Shown in pieces: positions 46,469 through 55,512 of a stretch of 62,463 nucleotides of DNA; position 1 is the first letter of the stretch; each line of letters opens with the position of its first letter. Source of the stretch: an uncultured Verrucomicrobiota bacterium (GTDB taxonomy: Bacteria > Verrucomicrobiota > Verrucomicrobiia > Opitutales > UBA9783). A program made the translations under genes and the position numbers. The notes under the pieces are model-generated. The model was not told where the DNA came from and did no database searches. It saw only the letters and a program-made list of their open reading frames with translations. The stretch spans positions 1 to 62,463 of the forward strand of contig CAMHMO010000007.1 in the NCBI GenBank assembly GCA_946186275.1, written 5' to 3'.

Positions 46469-49400
46469 ATGGAGTCAAAAGAAATCTTGAAAGAGTTTGC
46501 CGGGAAGCTTGCCGGATTGTCGGCGGCGGCAAAGGTGGTTGCCATCGCGGGTGCGGTCAGCACATACAGCGGAACGGGACATGCGGCGGAGAATGCCGTT
46601 AAAGCGGAAAATCGGCTTATAACGGCTGTCGAACCTCGGAAGAGCGATGCTTCGTCCGATGCGAAGAAAGAAGAGAGCGTTGTCGCAAAAACCGAGGCGG
46701 TTGTCGCGCCGAAAGTTTCGGAAGCAACCGTGAATGCGCTTTTGGCGAGCAAAGAAAAGGACGTTGCGAAAGCGTCGGACACGAAGGTAACGGCAGTTGC
46801 CAAAGCGAACGTTTCGCCGAAGAACGAATCGAAAACCGCACCGAAGTACGATACGCGATATTATCAGGCACCCGGGACGACAAAACCGTCCGATCGGACA
46901 TCCCGTCCGGCGCGTTCCTCTTATCGGTCTTCGCCGTCTTATTCGTCGTCTTACGATTACAATTACAACAGTGCACCGACGGCTCCGTCCTATGCGACGT
47001 CAACGTCCGATAACGCGTTCGGCGAAACAGCTTCGTCTTCGAGACGGTCTTCGGGGTATTCGTCTTCGTCAAGACGCCCCTACGCTTCCGGAAGTTACCG
47101 TTCGTCGCGTTCGCGGTCAACGGAAACCGACGAGACACGTTTGACAAGCGTCGGCGAATCTCTTGCAAGCGGAAAAAAAGGAAGCGATGCGGGAGCAACG
47201 GCATCTTCGTCTTCGAAGTCCGGGCAGTCGGCGTTGAATTCTTTTCAGGGTTTCGGTTTCGGCGGTACTCAAACGGTCTACAAAGACCGCGTCGTTGAGA
47301 AAGTCGTCAGCAGCGAAGAGGCGGAAGAAGCATTAAAAATCGTTCAAGCGGCAAAAGAAAAAGGGTTGAATGCGGAAGCGTTGGCGGAAAAAATCAAAAA
47401 CTTTGAGCAAGACAATACGCAGATCGGATCCGATGCCGATGCGGAAAAAATTCACGCGTTGGAACATGAATTGCAGGTCGAAAGAACGCAGAATGCAAAC
47501 TTGCGCCAACAGGTGCAACAGGCGGCAAACGCAAATGCACAACCGCAGGGCATCAATGCCGTAATTCCTCCTCCTCCTCCGCCGCCGCCGGGGGTTATTG
47601 CGCAGGGTGGCAACGGCGTTCCGTTACCTCCGGGAGTTCCTCCGCCTCCGGGAGTTCCGGGTATTCCGGCGGCTCCGGGAGTTCCGGGTATTCCGGCGGC
47701 TCCGGAGTTGCCCGTGGATGAACACGGCATTCCTTTACCGCCGCCGTTGCCGGAGGCACCGACGGTGTCGGTCGGCGTTCCTCAGACTCCGAAAGGAAAG
47801 AGCGCAATGAACCTGTTGGATGATCTGGTTCATGACGTAGATAAGAAAGAGCGGAAAGAGCGGATGAAGCTTAGACAGGAAGAAATGGAGGAGCAACGGG
47901 CTGAGGAGGATTTCGTTGGAACCGCGAATGCGTTTTTCAAAAAAATCGACGAAGCCGGGAGCAGTAAACAGACCAATCTGTTAATCAATGTTGCAAAGAC
48001 TGATTATTCCCGCAAGCAGATCGGGAGAGTGCTGAGGATTAACCGCAGAAAAAAAGGAACGTATGCTTTTTATGAAGGTCTGATCCGAGCACTGTCGAAC
48101 TTCGCAAACAAAGATTTTGCAGATGTCGCGAATCTGAATCCGGCAGATGAGAAAGATGAGAAAGCATACAATCTCAAAATTGCAAAACGCTACGGTTGCA
48201 CAACCTTGCTGAAAGACGCCTGTCCGGAAATTCTGAGGGCGGTCGCTTACTTTGAACGAAACGATAAGGATGTGTTGCTCGCCGCATGGAAAGAATGCAT
48301 GAAGGCGGAAAGATTACCCGAGTTTCTCCCGGACGCATATAAATATAAGGCGGGAGATTATTATGCGTTGTGTGCCGATTGTTTCAAAAAATACGACGTC
48401 AGTTTATCCTATGCAACGGACGCCGTTATAAGCAGGCTTGCGAGAAAGATGCTTGACGAGGAATGTGTCAGCAAAAACAAAGGCGATGCCAAATTCCGTC
48501 GGGAACAATTTCAGAACGCGGTCGAGGCTGCCGTATCGTTTCTGGAAAAAGACGATCCGAGCGTTGATAAGGAGCGGATTGCAAAGCGGATTGTAGGCAA
48601 ATATCTCGAAGACATCGAAGAAATTGACCTGAATGAGGTAAAAAACGAAAAAACGTTCTTCGAATACGCAGACTATTGGGAAATGGCGGACGCGTTGAAG
48701 GTATTGAAAGACAAAGGTGTCCCGGACAATAATGTCGCGTTCGATGCGGATAACGGCGTTCAGGGGAAGGGAAGCGCTTTGGATCGTGCCCTTCTGGCGA
48801 TTGTGAAGGATTCGAAGGCAAAACAGTGGTACGATGACGCAACGATAGAAAAAATGCTTCGGGAAAGCAGGAATGAGTTTGTTCTGGAGAACGATAAAAA
48901 AGTCATGGATCCGCCGACGAAGCGGCAATTGTTGGATTTGCTTCGCGAATTCAACATGGCTTTTCTGTTTTCGTGTTTCAATGATAAGTATCTGACAGGC
49001 GAAATAAAAAGGATTGCCGGTCAACAGGCAGTTCTTCGAACCCGGCTCAAGGCAATGCTCAAAACCATTCAGGTTTCTTCGTTGATAAAGGTCGAAGACG
49101 AGTTAAAGCAGGAATGGGACAAATGGATAGAGCACAGCGGAGGCAAGAATGTTCTTTTCAAAAAAGGAAAAGGCATTTTCAAGGAAATGGATGATCAGTT
49201 TAAGTCGTTGTTGTCCGATCTCAAAAAAGACCGCGAAACGGGACTGGCGAAATACGAGGAACAGCAGACTTATCCAATTATTTCGAAGATTCGAAAAGCA
49301 GCCATGACGGGCTCCGGAGAACTGTTAAAGCTTGCGATTACCGGCGAAGAGGAAACGGAACTTATGCTCAACAACAAGAGGTTCATGGGTAAAGTTCTGC

Positions 49401-50923
49401 AGACCGCACTGTTGTTCTCGAAGAGTAAAAGATGGTGGCTGAAGGGTCAATGGGTCGGAAGGTTTTTGAAAGACCTACCTTTGAAAACAGCGGGAGTAAC
49501 CTATCTGGCACTGGAAGATTCTTCGTTCAATAAACTGGAATCCCTGAACGACTGTTCGACGCTCGAGATCTTAAATTTCGTGAAGGTGAATTTTTACGAA
49601 AATGCGCTCAACGGTTTGAAACTGCGTAACGCGAAGCTGTATTTCATGGATGTAAAGAACACCGATACGCTCTATACGCATGAAGGTATTCTGAAACGTC
49701 TGGCGGACGCGAATGTTGAGATGTTTTTCAAAAAGTGCCCGTGGGCCGTGAACGGTGTAAAGCAGCCCGTCGCAGCCGATCCGGCTCAGGGAGGTCTTCC
49801 GGGTCTTCACCACGTCGGCGGCGGTGGCAATAACAATGTCGCCGGGGTTGTTCCGGGAGGAAATCCCTTCGGTGTGAACTTAAAGAAAGGGTCGCAGAAT
49901 AATGGGAACGCCGTTGCAGGGGGCTTCCAATTACCGGCTCTCAAGAAAAAAGGCGAAATAAATGCAGGTGAGAAAGTAATACTGAAAGGACGCGGTGAGG
50001 TACAGGATCATGCCGTGGATATGATCAATCAGATACGAAATCGAATGAAAGCACTTCCTGAGGATGCAAATCTCGGTGATGAGTTCTTTGCGAACTGGAA
50101 AGCAATCTGGGAAAGCGATGATGTCGAAACGATCGAGGCGGATCTTCCGGGTGCCATGTTTGAGTCGAGAGTAAATGTCGAAGAATTCTTCAATACGGCT
50201 GTTGCGATTGCGAACCAAGCAGGCAAGCCTCTGGTCCTTATCGGAAGATTTGAAACGGCATACCGTTGGGATTCTGAAAACAAAGGCAGAGTGGCTCGTG
50301 CGTTGCTGAAACTGAAAAGTCCTCTTAAAATCGCTTCCACGTCCCAGTATGGTACCGATGTGGTCATGTTGAACGAGCTTTTGACTACAATGGCGGATCT
50401 GAAGAAAGACGGCATGCAGTTGAAATCCGTCGAGTTGGATCGTATTGTGAGTGCAGGCACTCCGGCTGAAAATCAAAAGTTGTTGACGTGTTTGGGAGAT
50501 CTTGGTGTGGAAACAGTCATCTTCTCGCATCTGGATGATGCGGCGATGGAAGTAAGGCAGGAAGTAACAAATGCTCAGGGGAAGAAAGGATACAAGATGG
50601 TCTTGGAAAAATTCAACGCCTGGAAGGATTCATTTGATTTTGCCGGTGAAAACAGCGATGCATGGAAGCATTTGTTCAAGAAGATCAAAGTCGTGGATCT
50701 TCGAAATAATGACGATATATCCGTCGAGCGTTTAAATGACCTGAAGGCACGTCTTGAGGAGATCAAGAATGAAAGGGTTGCCGTTGCCGGGAACGCCGAC
50801 GAAGCTCCCGGTGCTCAGCAACCCGAAAAGATCGCATTGCAGTCCGTTCTTTTGCCGGACAATGCGGATGCGGGATTGGCAACGGAAATCAAGAATCTCG
50901 TGGATGAATTAAAGGGAAATTAA
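46469..50923 (+). CDS. Giant polyproline protein 1 (1484 residues)
   Basis: No family is recognised. From the ATG at 46469: an N-terminal hydrophobic stretch (LAGLSAAAKVVAIAGAVSTYSGTGHAA) that could be a Sec signal; a Ser/Tyr/Arg-rich disordered region about 115-260 (SSYRSSPSYSSSYDYNYNS); a coiled-coil stretch near 280-350 (EEAEEALKIVQAAKEKGLNAEALAEKIKNFE); polyproline blocks about 365-430 (PPPPPPPPG, then two identical GVPGIPAAP repeats); a charged segment KKERKERMKLRQEEMEEQ; then roughly 1000 residues of helical and LRR-like sequence, for instance VTYLALEDSSFNKLESLNDCSTLEILNF and MQLKSVELDRIV. A Gly/Asn-rich linker lies near 1110-1160. It resembles giant protein 2 in plan. A role at the host interface or as cytoskeletal element is inference from architecture. 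Confidence 0.8.
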   Translation: MESKEILKEFAGKLAGLSAAAKVVAIAGAVSTYSGTGHAAENAVKAENRLITAVEPRKSDASSDAKKEESVVAKTEAVVAPKVSEATVNALLASKEKDVAKASDTKVTAVAKANVSPKNESKTAPKYDTRYYQAPGTTKPSDRTSRPARSSYRSSPSYSSSYDYNYNSAPTAPSYATSTSDNAFGETASSSRRSSGYSSSSRRPYASGSYRSSRSRSTETDETRLTSVGESLASGKKGSDAGATASSSSKSGQSALNSFQGFGFGGTQTVYKDRVVEKVVSSEEAEEALKIVQAAKEKGLNAEALAEKIKNFEQDNTQIGSDADAEKIHALEHELQVERTQNANLRQQVQQAANANAQPQGINAVIPPPPPPPPGVIAQGGNGVPLPPGVPPPPGVPGIPAAPGVPGIPAAPELPVDEHGIPLPPPLPEAPTVSVGVPQTPKGKSAMNLLDDLVHDVDKKERKERMKLRQEEMEEQRAEEDFVGTANAFFKKIDEAGSSKQTNLLINVAKTDYSRKQIGRVLRINRRKKGTYAFYEGLIRALSNFANKDFADVANLNPADEKDEKAYNLKIAKRYGCTTLLKDACPEILRAVAYFERNDKDVLLAAWKECMKAERLPEFLPDAYKYKAGDYYALCADCFKKYDVSLSYATDAVISRLARKMLDEECVSKNKGDAKFRREQFQNAVEAAVSFLEKDDPSVDKERIAKRIVGKYLEDIEEIDLNEVKNEKTFFEYADYWEMADALKVLKDKGVPDNNVAFDADNGVQGKGSALDRALLAIVKDSKAKQWYDDATIEKMLRESRNEFVLENDKKVMDPPTKRQLLDLLREFNMAFLFSCFNDKYLTGEIKRIAGQQAVLRTRLKAMLKTIQVSSLIKVEDELKQEWDKWIEHSGGKNVLFKKGKGIFKEMDDQFKSLLSDLKKDRETGLAKYEEQQTYPIISKIRKAAMTGSGELLKLAITGEEETELMLNNKRFMGKVLQTALLFSKSKRWWLKGQWVGRFLKDLPLKTAGVTYLALEDSSFNKLESLNDCSTLEILNFVKVNFYENALNGLKLRNAKLYFMDVKNTDTLYTHEGILKRLADANVEMFFKKCPWAVNGVKQPVAADPAQGGLPGLHHVGGGGNNNVAGVVPGGNPFGVNLKKGSQNNGNAVAGGFQLPALKKKGEINAGEKVILKGRGEVQDHAVDMINQIRNRMKALPEDANLGDEFFANWKAIWESDDVETIEADLPGAMFESRVNVEEFFNTAVAIANQAGKPLVLIGRFETAYRWDSENKGRVARALLKLKSPLKIASTSQYGTDVVMLNELLTTMADLKKDGMQLKSVELDRIVSAGTPAENQKLLTCLGDLGVETVIFSHLDDAAMEVRQEVTNAQGKKGYKMVLEKFNAWKDSFDFAGENSDAWKHLFKKIKVVDLRNNDDISVERLNDLKARLEEIKNERVAVAGNADEAPGAQQPEKIALQSVLLPDNADAGLATEIKNLVDELKGN
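47648..47701 (+). repeat. 27-bp tandem duplication in the polyproline region
   Basis: Two identical 27-base units (starting CCGGGAGTTCCGGGTATT) lie back to back and encode two copies of the nonapeptide GVPGIPAAP. Such in-frame repeats can vary in copy number. Confidence 0.8.
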
Positions 50924-50950
50924 AAGTCCACACAAGGGAATGCATTGTAG

Positions 50951-50983
50951 GCGCGGGTTTTCATGACCCGCGCTTTTGCTTTT
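50951..50983. terminator. Rho-independent terminator after giant protein 1
   Basis: GCGCGGGT (50951-50958) pairs with ACCCGCGC (50966-50973) around a 7-base loop, followed by TTTTGCTTTT. It sits 28 bases after the stop. The perfect 8-bp GC stem makes it a strong terminator for the plus strand. Confidence 0.88.
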
Positions 50984-51270
50984 CGGGGGATATACTCCAA
51001 ATGGAAAAAATAAAGCGACTATATTTCTCCCGTCAAATTCAAATCATCACCGATCTCACACTTTTAAAGATACGGCATGTGAACGAAGGCATGCCGTCGG
51101 AACACCTGTGCCACTCGGTTGCATTTTCCGCTTTTTCACACCGTTTTTTTGATTTTCAACGATTTTCCTTGTGTTTTTTTAAATTACTCCCACAATTCTT
51201 TCCTTTAACTCACGGCTTTCGGAAAATCATAACCGTCGAAAGAAAATTTCGAAGTAAGCTTCAAAACGCT
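50984..51270. other. Gene-free region downstream of mnmE
   Basis: Between the terminator and the mnmE stop I see no gene or repeat. A plus-strand frame from 51001 runs into mnmE and is a shadow of it. Confidence 0.5.
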
Positions 51271-52833
51271 CTATTTCCCGATACAAAACTTCGAAAAGAC
51301 CTTATCCAAAACCTGCTCGTAATCAACGCGCCCGACAATCGCTTCCAGGGATCTCAGAGCTTCCTTTAAATCCGCCGCCAGGCAATCGTCGGAATTTCGT
51401 TGTTCCAAAAGCATCGAAGCATGTTTCAACGATTGATACGCCTGACGCAACGCTTCCGCATGCCGTTCGTGCACCAAAAAACCGACGTTGGAAACGTCTT
51501 TGTAACGTTCGTCCAGAAATGCTTTTAACCGTTGCCGCAGAATCGGCAAACAGGCTTCATCTTTAATGGAAAGTGCCAAGACGGGCGAAAGAAATCCGTC
51601 AGAGGGTGTTGCTTTTCCCTCAAAATCCGACGATGTTGTTTGCTTTAAATTAGATAATGTCGCCGTTTCTCTTGTCTCAACATCCGAACACTCCGTCGCT
51701 TTTCCCTCCGTAACTGCCGAAGTCCCTTCCTCTTCTGCCTTTAACATTCGGAGCACGTCATCGATCTTCGGAAATTGCTCCGCCACCGACGGATGTACCC
51801 CCCAATCGGCTTTATTCAGCAAAACAAGCACCTTTTCGGGCGGCACTTTTGCTTTCAACGCCTCCAAATCGTCCTTCCACGGTTGAGAACCGTCGATGAC
51901 CCACAGGATCAAATCCGCCTTTTGAAGCTGTTCCCACGTTTGTTCAATCCCCAGGCGTTCGATGTCGTTGTCGGTATCGCGCAAACCCGCCGTATCCACC
52001 AAACGCAGGGCGTAGGGTTCGAACGAGAGGGTTTCGGCAATAAAATCGCGCGTCGTCCCAGGAACGAAACTGACAATCGCGCGTTCAAATCCAAGCAATC
52101 GGTTAAAAAGCGTACTTTTCCCGGCATTCGGCAAACCGACAATCACCGTACAAATACCGTCTTTCAGCGACACATAGGCTTCGTGCGCGCACAAGAGACG
52201 TTCAATGGTCTGCATGAGAGCAGATTGTTGCTCCAAAAAACGCTTGCGATTTTCCTCCGGCAAATCTTCTTCCGGAAAATCCAGATACGCCTCAATTACG
52301 GAAATTTGATCGGTTAACTGTTGAATAAAAGCGTCGATTTCACGGCTGAAAGACCCCGATAACTGCTTTTGCGCCAGATTTAAAGCTTTTTCCGATTGCG
52401 CGTGAATGACATCCGCGACCGCTTCGGCGCGGCAGAGATCGATTTTGTGATTAAGAAACGCGCGGCGCGTAAATTCCCCGGGTTCTGCCTGCCGACAGCC
52501 GCGTTCAAACGCATCTTTCAATAATTGACGTACAATCAGCGGATTGCCGTGACAGGAAACTTCCAGCATTGGTTCTCCCGTATAAGAGGAACTTTTTTCG
52601 AAAAACGTCCAAATAACCTCATCCAAGGGTTCGCCCGACACCAAACGATAAAACCCGTGATACGCTCGACGCGGATCAAAGGTTTCTTTCCCGAAAATCT
52701 CCCGTGCCAGTCGCTCGCAGTCCGAACCGCTGAAACGCACCACGGCAATCCCCGAAACGCCGTAAGGTGTTGAGAGTGCCGCAATGGTATCCACGTTATT
52801 ATCAAATTCTGAAAACGACGTATTCGCAAGCAC
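51271..52833 (-). CDS. mnmE: tRNA uridine-5-carboxymethylaminomethyl GTPase MnmE
   Basis: 520 residues, longer than the usual 450. With MnmG it modifies U34 of certain tRNAs. N-terminal folate-binding domain: DTIAALSTPYGVSGIAVVRFSG, SYTGEPMLEVSCHGNPLIVRQLL, EPGEFTRRAFLNHKIDLCRAEAVADVIHAQ. The G domain holds GLPNAGKSTLFNRLLG, PGTTRDFIAE, the switch DTAGLRDTDNDIE and LLNKADWG. A 50-residue Thr/Glu/Ser-rich insertion (AEEEGTSAVTEGKATECSD...) sits between NKAD and the G5 loop (ALSIKDE). The C-terminus DKVFSKFCIGK is canonical, with the catalytic cysteine. mnmE often neighbours oriC; here a DnaA-box cluster lies immediately upstream. Confidence 0.94.
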   Translation of the reverse strand: MLANTSFSEFDNNVDTIAALSTPYGVSGIAVVRFSGSDCERLAREIFGKETFDPRRAYHGFYRLVSGEPLDEVIWTFFEKSSSYTGEPMLEVSCHGNPLIVRQLLKDAFERGCRQAEPGEFTRRAFLNHKIDLCRAEAVADVIHAQSEKALNLAQKQLSGSFSREIDAFIQQLTDQISVIEAYLDFPEEDLPEENRKRFLEQQSALMQTIERLLCAHEAYVSLKDGICTVIVGLPNAGKSTLFNRLLGFERAIVSFVPGTTRDFIAETLSFEPYALRLVDTAGLRDTDNDIERLGIEQTWEQLQKADLILWVIDGSQPWKDDLEALKAKVPPEKVLVLLNKADWGVHPSVAEQFPKIDDVLRMLKAEEEGTSAVTEGKATECSDVETRETATLSNLKQTTSSDFEGKATPSDGFLSPVLALSIKDEACLPILRQRLKAFLDERYKDVSNVGFLVHERHAEALRQAYQSLKHASMLLEQRNSDDCLAADLKEALRSLEAIVGRVDYEQVLDKVFSKFCIGK

Positions 52834-52841
52834 TCATCCGC

Positions 52842-53090
52842 TGTGAATAATCTGTGGATAAGTCGGAAATAACGTATATTAAAACTGTTGATAACTCGGA
52901 AAGGCAGATTTTTATTCACCGCCGTCCTCACTTATTCACATTACATTCACAACATGTTTTTCACAACCGTCGCTGTTTTGAACAAGGATTGGCGGTTGGA
53001 AATCAAGTTATTCACACGTATAAGAAGACGGTTAATTTTTAAAATTAAAGAAATTATTCTTATAAAAAAGCTCTACGGTTTCATCGAAAA
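52842..53090. other. Candidate replication origin (oriC): DnaA-box cluster and AT-rich stretch
   Basis: Four perfect DnaA boxes of the type TTATNCACA occur within 175 bases: minus strand at 52842-52850 (TTATTCACA) and 52853-52861 (TTATCCACA), plus strand at 52932-52940 and 53008-53016 (both TTATTCACA). Single-mismatch copies lie at 52886-52894 (minus), 52912-52920 and 52957-52965 (plus). The boxes face in two groups. Immediately right, 53031-53078 is almost pure A/T (TTAATTTTTAAAATTAAAG and similar), a good DNA-unwinding element. The expected number of such boxes by chance here is below 0.02. It lies between divergent mnmE and folE. dnaA itself is not in the window. Confidence 0.78.
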
Positions 53091-53107
53091 ATGCTAGAAG
53101 GAGAACA

Positions 53108-54094
53108 ATGGATGAACCTCCGATCGTTCGCGAATGTTTAAAGGAACTTTTCGAACAGTGCGGTGAAGATCCGCAACGGGAAGGGTTGCAAAAAACACCG
53201 ATGCGTTTTTTAAAAGCTTTCGAAGAGTTGACGCAGGGTTATCGTCAAACGTTGCAGGACGTAATGAACGATGCGTTGTTCGAATGTGACAACAATGCGC
53301 CCGTTGTTGTTGAAAATATACCCTTTTATTCCCTGTGCGAGCACCATCTTTTGCCGTTTTTCGGACACTGTACGATCGCCTATAGTCCAAACGGAAAGGT
53401 GCTAGGGGTATCAAAGCTCTATCGCATCGTCAATCTGTTTGCCCGTCGGTTACAGTTGCAGGAGCGTTTAACGCAGCAGATTGGTGAAAGCATTCGTGAA
53501 GTGACGGGTGCGCGCGGGATTTTTGTGGAAATGATTGGCGAACATTTGTGCGTCGCCATGCGCGGCGTTCAACGGTACAACTCAAAAATGCGTACCTTTT
53601 ACCGCTTCGGAGAGCCGATTGAGGATTTTCCGCGACCGTCGGCATCGGATGCGTCGGATTTCGGATACCTTTGTACAAAAGCCGAAGCGGTTTCGGGGAA
53701 TGTCGGCGGTTGCAACGAAAAGCACGATGCGTCTTCACTAGGGCTCTTAACGGTTACCACAAAGGAGTTTCCGTTAAAGATCGGCTGTTATTCGGAGGAA
53801 CAAACGCGAACGACGCCTGTGACCTTGAGCCTCGAACTGAAACTGCCTGATGATTACGGAACCGCGGATGATTTAAGTTGCACGGTCGATTATGACACGC
53901 TGATACAGCATCTGGAAAAAACCGTCCTACAACAACAGTTTCAACTTTTGGAGTACGCCGCTCGGAAAATTTACGAAGCGATCCGAAGTTTTCTGCAAGC
54001 GTATTGCAAGCAGGCGAAAGTGCGCGTGACATTGACGAAAACGCTGTCGCACGCGCTGTTACGGGACAGTCGCTTTACGTACGGGGATTTTTAA
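53108..54094 (+). CDS. folE: Fusion of GTP cyclohydrolase I and dihydroneopterin aldolase
   Basis: 328 residues; normal FolE has about 190-220. Residues 1-180 are GTP cyclohydrolase I, which makes dihydroneopterin triphosphate: GEDPQREGLQKTPMRFLKAFEELTQGY, the zinc site SLCEHHLLPFFGHCTIAY, GVSKLYRIVNLFARRLQLQERLTQQI and EHLCVAMRGVQRYNS. After a low-complexity linker of about 35 residues, 216-328 match dihydroneopterin aldolase FolB: KIGCYSEEQTRTTPVTLSLELKL, DDLSCTVDYDTLIQHLEKTV, QQFQLLEYAARKIYEAI (catalytic region) and VRVTLTKTL. One polypeptide thus carries an early and a later step of folate synthesis; folQ, folK and folP are not seen here. AAGGAG precedes the ATG. Confidence 0.88.
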   Translation: MDEPPIVRECLKELFEQCGEDPQREGLQKTPMRFLKAFEELTQGYRQTLQDVMNDALFECDNNAPVVVENIPFYSLCEHHLLPFFGHCTIAYSPNGKVLGVSKLYRIVNLFARRLQLQERLTQQIGESIREVTGARGIFVEMIGEHLCVAMRGVQRYNSKMRTFYRFGEPIEDFPRPSASDASDFGYLCTKAEAVSGNVGGCNEKHDASSLGLLTVTTKEFPLKIGCYSEEQTRTTPVTLSLELKLPDDYGTADDLSCTVDYDTLIQHLEKTVLQQQFQLLEYAARKIYEAIRSFLQAYCKQAKVRVTLTKTLSHALLRDSRFTYGDF

Positions 54095-54100
54095 GAAGTG

Positions 54101-55342
54101 ATGTTCACAAAGCTTTGGAACCCTCTTTGCGAACGCCTGCGGTTTTGGAAAGAACAGTGGAAATTTTTGGATAAAAAACCGCTTCCGTGGGATCGCGTGA
54201 CACCGTGCGTCATGCTGGTATTGAGCCTTATCGGGATTGCTTTTATGTACGCCGTTCAGCAGGACGGCGGCGGTCACAAGTGGAAAGCGCAGGTGATGTG
54301 GCTGTGTTTGGGCGGCATCATATATTATGTGACCGCCAAAATTCCCTACCATTGGTTTTCCGTCCGCGCGCACCTTTTTTATGCGGGTTCCGTCGTTTTG
54401 CTGTTGTTATTGTGGACGCCGTTGGGACGTCGCATCGGCGGCAGTCGGCGCTGGCTGAATTTGGGCATCACCTTTCAACCGTCGGATGTTTGCAAACTCA
54501 CGACCTTGCTGTTGATCGCCGCAACGTTGATGCGCAGTCGGCTGAGGACATGGCGCGAAGCTTTACCGACGGTGCTTTTTGTGTTGTTTGTCGGTGCGTG
54601 TTCGTTCTTTCTTATTTTCCTGCAGCCGGATTTGGGTTCCGCCATGGTGATTCCGGTGCTTGTTTTCGGTCTGTTGTTCGTTTCCCGATTGACGTTGAAG
54701 TTTTTCTTCGGATTGGTTTTGCTTTTCATGATTGCTTTAACGCTCATTGTTTGCGACACGCGCGGTTATTATTGCCAACTAAAACAACAGCTTTCTGTTT
54801 TTAAGCCTTTTCTGCCGTTGAAAGATTACCAACGAAACCGTATTTTGGCGTTTGCCGTACCGACGGCAATCGATCCCGATGGCATCAAAGTCGGTTGGCA
54901 TCGGAAACAGTCGCTGATCGCCGTCGGATCGGGCGGTTTATTCGGCAAAGGCTGGAAGCACAACACACAGGCGCGTTTGGGATTTTTGCCGAAAGCGGCG
55001 TCGTTGGATGATTTTATTTTTTCCGTTCTGGCGGAAGAAACGGGTCTGTGCGGCTCCTGTTTTGTGCTTGCGCTCTATGCGCTTCTCGTTTTCGCTGATC
55101 TTGTGGTCGCTCAGAAGGCGCGCGATCGCTTGGGGTGTTATTTGTGCGTTGGTGTCGGATTATTGACGATGAGCCACATGTGGATCAACGTCGGAATGAC
55201 GCTCGGGCTGATGCCGATTACCGGTTTGCCGGCGCCGTTTCTCAGTTACGGTGGTTCGTTCCTGCTGACCTGCTGTTTCGCGCAGGGATTGGTTCAGAGC
55301 GTGTATCGGTTTCGTCGGATGGACGGTTGGGCAAACGGGTGA
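54101..55342 (+). CDS. rodA: Peptidoglycan glycosyltransferase RodA (SEDS family)
   Basis: 413 residues with about ten membrane segments. RodA polymerises lipid II during elongation together with PBP2. Family features: RWLNLG in RIGGSRRWLNLGITFQPSDVCKL, QPDLGSAMVI near 177-186, the extracellular GWHRKQSLIAVGSGGLFGKGWKHNTQARLGFLPKAASLDDFIFSVLAEETG (with the catalytic region before EETG), and the C-terminal LMPITGLPAPFLSYGGSFLL. All motifs are those of RodA rather than FtsW. The N-terminal basic stretch is longer than usual. A GTG at 54098 is one codon upstream. It starts 6 bases after folE-folB. Confidence 0.94.
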   Translation: MFTKLWNPLCERLRFWKEQWKFLDKKPLPWDRVTPCVMLVLSLIGIAFMYAVQQDGGGHKWKAQVMWLCLGGIIYYVTAKIPYHWFSVRAHLFYAGSVVLLLLLWTPLGRRIGGSRRWLNLGITFQPSDVCKLTTLLLIAATLMRSRLRTWREALPTVLFVLFVGACSFFLIFLQPDLGSAMVIPVLVFGLLFVSRLTLKFFFGLVLLFMIALTLIVCDTRGYYCQLKQQLSVFKPFLPLKDYQRNRILAFAVPTAIDPDGIKVGWHRKQSLIAVGSGGLFGKGWKHNTQARLGFLPKAASLDDFIFSVLAEETGLCGSCFVLALYALLVFADLVVAQKARDRLGCYLCVGVGLLTMSHMWINVGMTLGLMPITGLPAPFLSYGGSFLLTCCFAQGLVQSVYRFRRMDGWANG

Positions 55343-55512
55343 TTTTTTTATACAAAACGGGTGCCTTTGTGAAAATTTTGCCGAAAATTGCGGGACGGTT
55401 GTTAAAAATCAATAAAATGCGGCAACGACGTGTATCGAACGGATGAGTGAAATAAGCGGTGCGGTTACGGACGAAAGGTCTTCGCGAAGGACTCGGGAAA
55501 AGGGAGAAATAA

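Noticed and set aside
46469-50923. Formin FH1-FH2 homology of giant protein 1 (also considered for giant protein 2)
   Set aside because: Polyproline followed by helices is suggestive, but I could not find the FH2 hallmark GNYMN or the lasso/knob motifs; only the architectural analogy is kept.
51001-51369. 122-codon plus-strand frame after giant protein 1
   Set aside because: No ribosome site or family features; the last third is antisense to the conserved mnmE C-terminus.
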